Positions 59,813 to 64,000 of a DNA stretch of 64,000 nucleotides are shown one piece after another. Numbering within the stretch: position 1 is the first letter of the stretch; each line of letters opens with the position of its first letter. A program made the position numbers and the translations under genes. Source of the DNA: Alphaproteobacteria bacterium. GTDB lineage: Bacteria; Pseudomonadota; Alphaproteobacteria; Bin65. The notes beneath the pieces are model-generated. The model saw only the letters and a list, made by a program, of their open reading frames with translations, was not told the origin of the DNA and did no database searches. The stretch lies in assembly GCA_021776685.1 (NCBI GenBank), contig JAJFFJ010000044.1:1-64000 (forward strand). The letters are read 5' to 3'.

Positions 59813-60823
59813 ATGAGCAAACTGCCGCTGACGATTGCGTGCTGGGACTATGACCGGGTACGCGGTCTGATGGACGGGCGCGTGCCGGTGGACGGCTGCG
59901 ACGTCAACTTTCTGCCGCTGGGGGTAGAGGAGACCTTCTTCCGCGCCTTCCGTCACGCAGAGTTCGATGCCTGCGAGCTGTCCTTCAGCACCTATCTCAT
60001 GAACATGGCGCGGGAACGGGACGAAGGCATTCCTTTCCCCTATATCGCCATGCCTGTGTTCATCAGCCGGGTGTTCCGTCATTCCGGAATCTACATCCGG
60101 ACCGACAGGGGCATTTCCGGCCCCGACGATCTGAAGGGCCGCACAGCGGGCGTGCCGGAATACCAGATGACTGCGGCCGTCTGGATCCGCGGCATCCTGG
60201 AGCACGAATACGGCGTCACACCGGCAGACATGAAGTGGGTCAACGGCGGGCTCGAAGAGTCGGGGCGGATCGAAAAGACGCCGCTCACCCTGCCTGCAGG
60301 GGTGGAGATGAACTCCATCGGTCCCGACAAGACCCTTTCCGATTTGCTCGAATCAGGCGAGCTGGATGTGCTGGTCACGGCACGCGCGCCGTCCTGCTAC
60401 GACCGGGGGGCGCCGAATGTGGGTCGCCTGTTCCCCAATTTCGGTGATGTGGAACGGGCCTATTACAAGAAGACCGGCATCTTCCCGATGATGCACGTGG
60501 TCGGCGTGAAAAAGAGCCTGCTGGAAGAGCACCCCTGGGTCGGCGCCTGCCTCTACAAGGCTTTCATCCAGGCCAAGAAGCTGATCATGCCGGAACTGAC
60601 GGAGGTGGCAGCCCTGAAGATCAGCCTGCCGTGGGTAGCGCAGGAGACCGAGGACACAATGGCTCTGATGGGCAAAGACTTCTGGCCCTATGGCGCCGAA
60701 GACAACAAGGTCTCGCTCGGCGCCTTCCTCGACTACCACTATGATCAGGGGCTCTCCGGCAAGCAGAAGTTCACCCCGGAAGACATCTTCATCCCCAGCA
60801 CGCTGGAGCGTTTCAAGGTTTAG
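59813..60823 (+). CDS. 4,5-dihydroxyphthalate decarboxylase-like protein (periplasmic-binding-protein fold)
   Basis: A 336-residue protein of the family named after phthalate-pathway 4,5-dihydroxyphthalate decarboxylase: LTIACWDYDRVRGLMDGRV, FFRAFRHAEFDACELSFSTYLM, FRHSGIYIRTDRGISGPDDLKGRTAGVPEYQMTA and LPWVAQETEDTMALMGKDFWPYG. The fold resembles SsuA-type binding proteins but there is no signal peptide, supporting a cytosolic enzyme. Members decarboxylate hydroxylated aromatic acids; many are uncharacterised. It lies 12 bp after the di-iron protein, suggesting that the two act consecutively. Confidence 0.85.
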   Translation: MSKLPLTIACWDYDRVRGLMDGRVPVDGCDVNFLPLGVEETFFRAFRHAEFDACELSFSTYLMNMARERDEGIPFPYIAMPVFISRVFRHSGIYIRTDRGISGPDDLKGRTAGVPEYQMTAAVWIRGILEHEYGVTPADMKWVNGGLEESGRIEKTPLTLPAGVEMNSIGPDKTLSDLLESGELDVLVTARAPSCYDRGAPNVGRLFPNFGDVERAYYKKTGIFPMMHVVGVKKSLLEEHPWVGACLYKAFIQAKKLIMPELTEVAALKISLPWVAQETEDTMALMGKDFWPYGAEDNKVSLGAFLDYHYDQGLSGKQKFTPEDIFIPSTLERFKV

Positions 60824-60868
60824 CTGGCGGGCAGCTGCCCACGACTGACAGGCAACAAGGCACATTGA

Positions 60869-62050
60869 ATGAGAGGTAATTTCCTCAAGGACAAAGACGT
60901 CTGCATCGTCGCCTATGCGGAGACCAAGCTTGAGCGGCGTTCAGGAAGGACAGCCTACGAGCTCTCGGCGGAGGTCGCGGAAGCCCTCTATAAAAAGATC
61001 AAGATGGGTCCGTCCGACATCGACGGCGTCAGCACGACAATTCCAATGAGCGAGGCGGCCAACCCGTTCTGGGCAAACTATTGCACCGACTATCTTGGCC
61101 TTCAGCCGCGTTGGCTGCAGACCACCGACCTGGGAGGTGTCTCCCATACCGGCAACGTGGCCCGTGCCGCCATGGCCCTTCAAAACGGCTGGTGTGACAC
61201 GGTTATGCTGCTCGCCGCGGACGCGCCAACCACGGCATGGAGCGCGAACTACCATGCCTATCACGACGAGTTTCTGGACCCGACCGGTCTGCAGGGACCG
61301 CCTGGCGCCTTCGGCTTCATCATGGACAGGTATGCGGCGCAGCATGACCTGGACTATCGCGGCCTCGGCGCGCTGGCGGTCGCTCAGCGCAACGGGGCGG
61401 TCGCCAACAAGAATGCCTGCGAGCAGCTGCGCGAGAAAATCACGGTCGACGACTATCTCAATTCGCGCGTGATCTCCTCGCCACTCCGGCTTCTGGATTG
61501 TGTCATGCCCTGCGATGGAGCGAGCGGGCTGGTGATGATGAAGACCAGCCGCGCGCGGCGGTTGGGATTCACGAAACGCGTATATCCGTTCGCCTATTCC
61601 GAGATCACGAATTTCAATGTTGCCAGCCAACAGCCCGACATCACCCAGACTGGCCATACGGTCGTTGGACCGGAAGTACTCAAGATGGCCAAGATGAAGC
61701 CCGGGGACGTGGACATGTTTCACCCCTACGACGACTTCCTGATCGCGGTGGCCATGAAACTTGAGCAGATCGGCTTCTGCAAGACCGGCCAGGGCACGCA
61801 GTTTTTGCGCGACACCAACATCGGGCCAAAAGGCACCCTGCCGATCAACACCGGCGGGGGGCAGATCAGCGCCGGCCAGCCTGCTCTGGCGGGCGGGCAA
61901 CTCAACCTTGTCGAAGCGGTCCGTCAACTGATGGGCGACGCCGGCCGGCGGCAGGTGAAGAACGCGCGCAACGCCCTCGTCACCGGCATTGGCGTCATCC
62001 CCTATGGCCGGAACTGGGGCTCGTCGAGCGCCCTGGTCCTGCAGAACTAG
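60869..62050 (+). CDS. Thiolase/SCP-x-like protein lacking canonical catalytic residues
   Basis: A 393-residue thiolase-fold protein of the type paired with OB-fold (DUF35) partners. The region where thiolases carry the nucleophilic Cys reads DLGGVSHTGNVARAA, without Cys, and the C-terminal GHP motif is changed to SAGQPALAGG, without the His. In Ltp2-type aldolases a thiolase-like chain with a DUF35 partner performs retro-aldol cleavage of an acyl-CoA instead of thiolysis. The same may apply here, giving chain shortening in a CoA pathway, but the reaction is unproven. The OB-fold gene follows after 9 bp. Confidence 0.82.
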   Translation: MRGNFLKDKDVCIVAYAETKLERRSGRTAYELSAEVAEALYKKIKMGPSDIDGVSTTIPMSEAANPFWANYCTDYLGLQPRWLQTTDLGGVSHTGNVARAAMALQNGWCDTVMLLAADAPTTAWSANYHAYHDEFLDPTGLQGPPGAFGFIMDRYAAQHDLDYRGLGALAVAQRNGAVANKNACEQLREKITVDDYLNSRVISSPLRLLDCVMPCDGASGLVMMKTSRARRLGFTKRVYPFAYSEITNFNVASQQPDITQTGHTVVGPEVLKMAKMKPGDVDMFHPYDDFLIAVAMKLEQIGFCKTGQGTQFLRDTNIGPKGTLPINTGGGQISAGQPALAGGQLNLVEAVRQLMGDAGRRQVKNARNALVTGIGVIPYGRNWGSSSALVLQN

Positions 62051-62059
62051 ACCGGAAGG

Positions 62060-62497
62060 ATGGGCTCAAAGATGACCAGGAACGCCACCCCCCGCCCGGT
62101 GCCCGTGCCAACGCCGATGACGCAGCCCTTCTGGGACGGCGCAAAGAAAAGAAAACTGATGCTGCAATACGATCCGTCGACCCGGACGTATCAGTTCTGG
62201 CCTCGTGCCTGCAGTGTCCAGACTGGTAAGCGGAACCTTGAATGGAAGGAAACCTCAGGCAAAGGCGCGGTTTATGCCTCCACCATCACCTATGTGCCCG
62301 CCGCCGGCTTCGAGGGTAAAGGACCATACGTTCTGGGTCTGATCGACCTTGATGAAGGTGTCCGGATCATCGGTAACGTGATAAACGTGGAACCGGAAGA
62401 TGTTGCGATTGGCATGCGGGTCAAAGTCGCCTGGGAAAAACTGTCGGAAGACATCAACTACTTCGCGTTTGAGCCCGACAAGGCACGTCGCAAATAG
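62060..62497 (+). CDS. OB-fold (DUF35) partner protein with degenerate zinc ribbon
   Basis: A 145-residue DUF35-family protein. The N-terminal helix (MTQPFWDGAKKRKLMLQYD) and the OB-fold half (KGAVYASTITYVPAAGFEGKGPYVLGLIDLDEGVRIIGNV) are typical. The rubredoxin-like zinc ribbon that usually has four Cys is reduced to one (PRACSVQTGK). It should bind the thiolase-like protein encoded just upstream and may shape its acyl-CoA site. A second ATG at 62072 could be the true start. Confidence 0.82.
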   Translation: MGSKMTRNATPRPVPVPTPMTQPFWDGAKKRKLMLQYDPSTRTYQFWPRACSVQTGKRNLEWKETSGKGAVYASTITYVPAAGFEGKGPYVLGLIDLDEGVRIIGNVINVEPEDVAIGMRVKVAWEKLSEDINYFAFEPDKARRK

Positions 62498-62726
62498 CGG
62501 ACCGCCTCCCGGGCCCACGGCGCCGGTGTTGCAGAAATTCCTTCAACGCCGGTGCGTCCTGCCTACCGCCTAAAGCAGCGGTCTAAAACAGCGATTTGGT
62601 GCGCAATTTTTTATGGATAGTCGGCAGCCATTCCGCGTAAATAAATCGCTGCTCCAAGCTCCACCAGCGTAAGGCAGCGTGGCCGGCCAGTGTGGTCCGG
62701 CTGCGACCCTATTTGGAGTGTCTTCC

Positions 62727-63068
62727 ATGAAAAAGTTAGGCGTTTGCCTCGCTGCCGCGGCAGCGTTGATGTTTGTTTCCTCGCAGGCGATTGCAGGTCC
62801 CCTGCGCCTCGTCGCGACGAATGCCAAAGGAAAGATGGCCAAAGCCGGAAAATACGGCAAATGGACCCGTATTTACCGCTCTGGGGAGATAAAAAAATTC
62901 AAGGCCAAGTCGCGAAAGCGTTATTCGGTCAAGGCCAGCTACTGCAAGCAGAACCTGATGCTGCGGACCGTACAGCGCCGCTGGGTCGCTGCTCACAAGA
63001 AGGCCAAACATAAGATCGTGATGCAGGAGCGCAAAGGCAAAAGGTACAAAGCCGTCTGCACCCTCTAA
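62727..63068 (+). CDS. Small secreted basic protein of unknown function
   Basis: A 113-residue precursor. Residues 1-23 form a clear signal peptide (MKKLGVCLAAAAALMFVSSQAIA). The mature part is very Lys/Arg-rich, with two Cys (SYCKQN and the C-terminal VCTL) that could pair. No family is recognised. GGAG lies nine bases before the ATG, and an ideal terminator follows. It is probably an independently transcribed periplasmic or secreted protein, unrelated to the catabolic genes around it. Confidence 0.75.
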   Translation: MKKLGVCLAAAAALMFVSSQAIAGPLRLVATNAKGKMAKAGKYGKWTRIYRSGEIKKFKAKSRKRYSVKASYCKQNLMLRTVQRRWVAAHKKAKHKIVMQERKGKRYKAVCTL

Positions 63069-63092
63069 CGGTCATCAGATAGACAGAAAAAG

Positions 63093-63118
63093 CGCCGGCA
63101 AATGCCGGCGTTTTTTTT
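63093..63118 (+). terminator. Strong intrinsic terminator
   Basis: CGCCGGCA, AA, TGCCGGCG followed by eight T: a textbook rho-independent terminator 24 bp after the small secreted-protein gene. Confidence 0.95.
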
Positions 63119-63246
63119 GTGCGCGGTGATCCAGCGCGCTCGTTAACCCTGCCCTCCAAATCTCCTGCGCCATGCGCCATTTACAAGGCATATTGCGGCC
63201 CCATGTGCTAGGCTGCCGCAAAAATAACGGCCTGCGGGAGGACATA

Positions 63247-64000
63247 ATGGACGGCAGTCAGATTACCCTCGACGACCTGAGCAACGCGCCGGATCTCGAT
63301 ACGCTGACCGAGCGGTTGGCCGCCAAGGGCATGACCCCTGGCTGGATTCCGCGCGAGCAGCCGATCCTCTGGCCTGAGCCTAGCACCGACTTCACACCGG
63401 CACATTGGAAGTGGGGCGAGTGCAGGGCCGCGATGGATGGTGCTGGCAAGCTGATCGGCACCGATCTGGCCGAGCGCCGCAACCTCATTCTCCGCAACCC
63501 GGTAGAAGGCAACGACGTCGCCACCGCGCGAACCCTGGTCAACGCCTATCAGACGATCCTGCCGGGCGAGGAAGCTCGCTCCCACCGCCACGCGCCTCAT
63601 GCCTTGCGCGTGATCCTGGAATCAGAGGGCGCATGGTCGGTCGTTAACGGCGACAAGCACCCCATGAACACCGGCGATATCGTGTTGACCCCGGGCTGGT
63701 GCTGGCACGGCCACGGCCATGACGGCCAGGACCAGGCTTATTGGCTGGACGGCCTTGATGTGCCGATGGTGCACCTGATGGAGCCGATGTTTGTCGAAGA
63801 ACACCCGGACGGCATGGAGCCGATTGAAAAGACCACGTCCGACTCGCCGTACCGCTTCACCTGGGACATGACCCAGTCGAAGCTGGACAAGGCGACACCG
63901 GACCCGGACGGATTTTTCGGCCGGCGCATCGCCTACGACACGTCGGACTCCATGCCCACAATCGGCATCTATGTGCAGCGCTGGGACGCCGGGTTCCAGG
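63247..64000 (+). CDS. Gentisate 1,2-dioxygenase-like bicupin, 3' truncated by window
   Basis: The frame is open from the ATG at 63247 to the window end; about 251 residues are visible. GGGAGG upstream supports the start. The first cupin has metal ligands His113 and His115 (RSHRHAPHALRVILE) and His154 (WCWHGHGHDG). The N-terminal DLDTLTERLAAKGMTPGWIPREQP-type stretch, WKWGE and the later YDTSDSMPTIGIYVQRW segment resemble gentisate 1,2-dioxygenase and 1-hydroxy-2-naphthoate dioxygenase. These Fe(II) enzymes cleave the ring between a hydroxyl and a carboxyl-bearing carbon. It supports aromatic catabolism in this cluster. The second cupin lies beyond the window. Confidence 0.9.
   Translation, partial: MDGSQITLDDLSNAPDLDTLTERLAAKGMTPGWIPREQPILWPEPSTDFTPAHWKWGECRAAMDGAGKLIGTDLAERRNLILRNPVEGNDVATARTLVNAYQTILPGEEARSHRHAPHALRVILESEGAWSVVNGDKHPMNTGDIVLTPGWCWHGHGHDGQDQAYWLDGLDVPMVHLMEPMFVEEHPDGMEPIEKTTSDSPYRFTWDMTQSKLDKATPDPDGFFGRRIAYDTSDSMPTIGIYVQRWDAGFQ

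Noticed and set aside
1-64000. Search for tRNA, rRNA, CRISPR arrays, transposases, phage genes and riboswitches
   Set aside because: Nothing recognisable was found by eye; short or divergent RNA genes could still be missed.

Overview
The window is GC-rich, densely coded DNA, probably from a free-living, possibly marine alphaproteobacterium. I infer this from the three TRAP importers, the high GC, the fused indolepyruvate:ferredoxin oxidoreductase, the VanA-type Rieske oxygenase and the Liv system. No rRNA, tRNA, phage gene, transposase or CRISPR was seen. The region looks like a catabolic island for organic acids and aromatic or heterocyclic compounds, with many uptake systems and several tandem gene duplications.

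Layout. 1-4862 (+): end of a phytanoyl-CoA dioxygenase-like gene, a TRAP importer (dctPQM order), an O-methyltransferase and a small ABM-type monooxygenase. 4850-10806 (-): a taurine/nitrate-type ABC importer with an alpha/beta hydrolase, a ChaC-like protein and an AI-2E-family transporter. 10885-16952: a ureohydrolase and a complete branched-chain amino-acid (Liv) importer whose binding-protein gene converges on the rest. 17001-20453 (-): DMT exporter, class III adenylate cyclase, two glutathione transferases.

20530-32949 is the most coherent block. One minus-strand operon starts with a GntR/UTRA regulator and continues with an aconitase-type hydratase (two subunits), an isocitrate-lyase/PEP-mutase family lyase, an isochorismatase-type amidase and two PuuE-like polysaccharide-deacetylase-family hydrolases. 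A perfect 9-6-9 inverted repeat lies upstream of the regulator. The same palindrome, with one base changed in the spacer, recurs 5.6 kb away between a methyltransferase operon and a tautomerase-NTF2 fusion gene. This defines a likely local regulon. The enzyme order suggests imide to half-amide to substituted maleate to substituted malate to pyruvate plus a short acid; this route is inference.

32962-40697: GNAT, a TauD-like dioxygenase, a dienelactone-hydrolase/NTF2 fusion, a flavin monooxygenase, two small related coiled-coil proteins and two tandem MFS carriers. 40787-48142: indolepyruvate:ferredoxin oxidoreductase, a DedA protein and two lipoprotein lytic transglycosylases. 48193-56221 (-): two NAD-dependent dehydrogenase-like genes, a PaaK-like CoA ligase, a MetE-C-terminal-like protein and a third TRAP importer whose large permease carries an in-frame palindromic insertion.

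56501-64000: a second candidate catabolic cluster with a P450, a Rieske oxygenase, an unrecognised protein with two clear di-iron carboxylate motifs, a 4,5-dihydroxyphthalate-decarboxylase-like protein, a thiolase-like protein lacking the usual catalytic residues, its OB-fold partner, a small secreted protein and the start of a gentisate 1,2-dioxygenase-like gene that runs off the window. Two divergent promoter regions in this cluster share a candidate operator.
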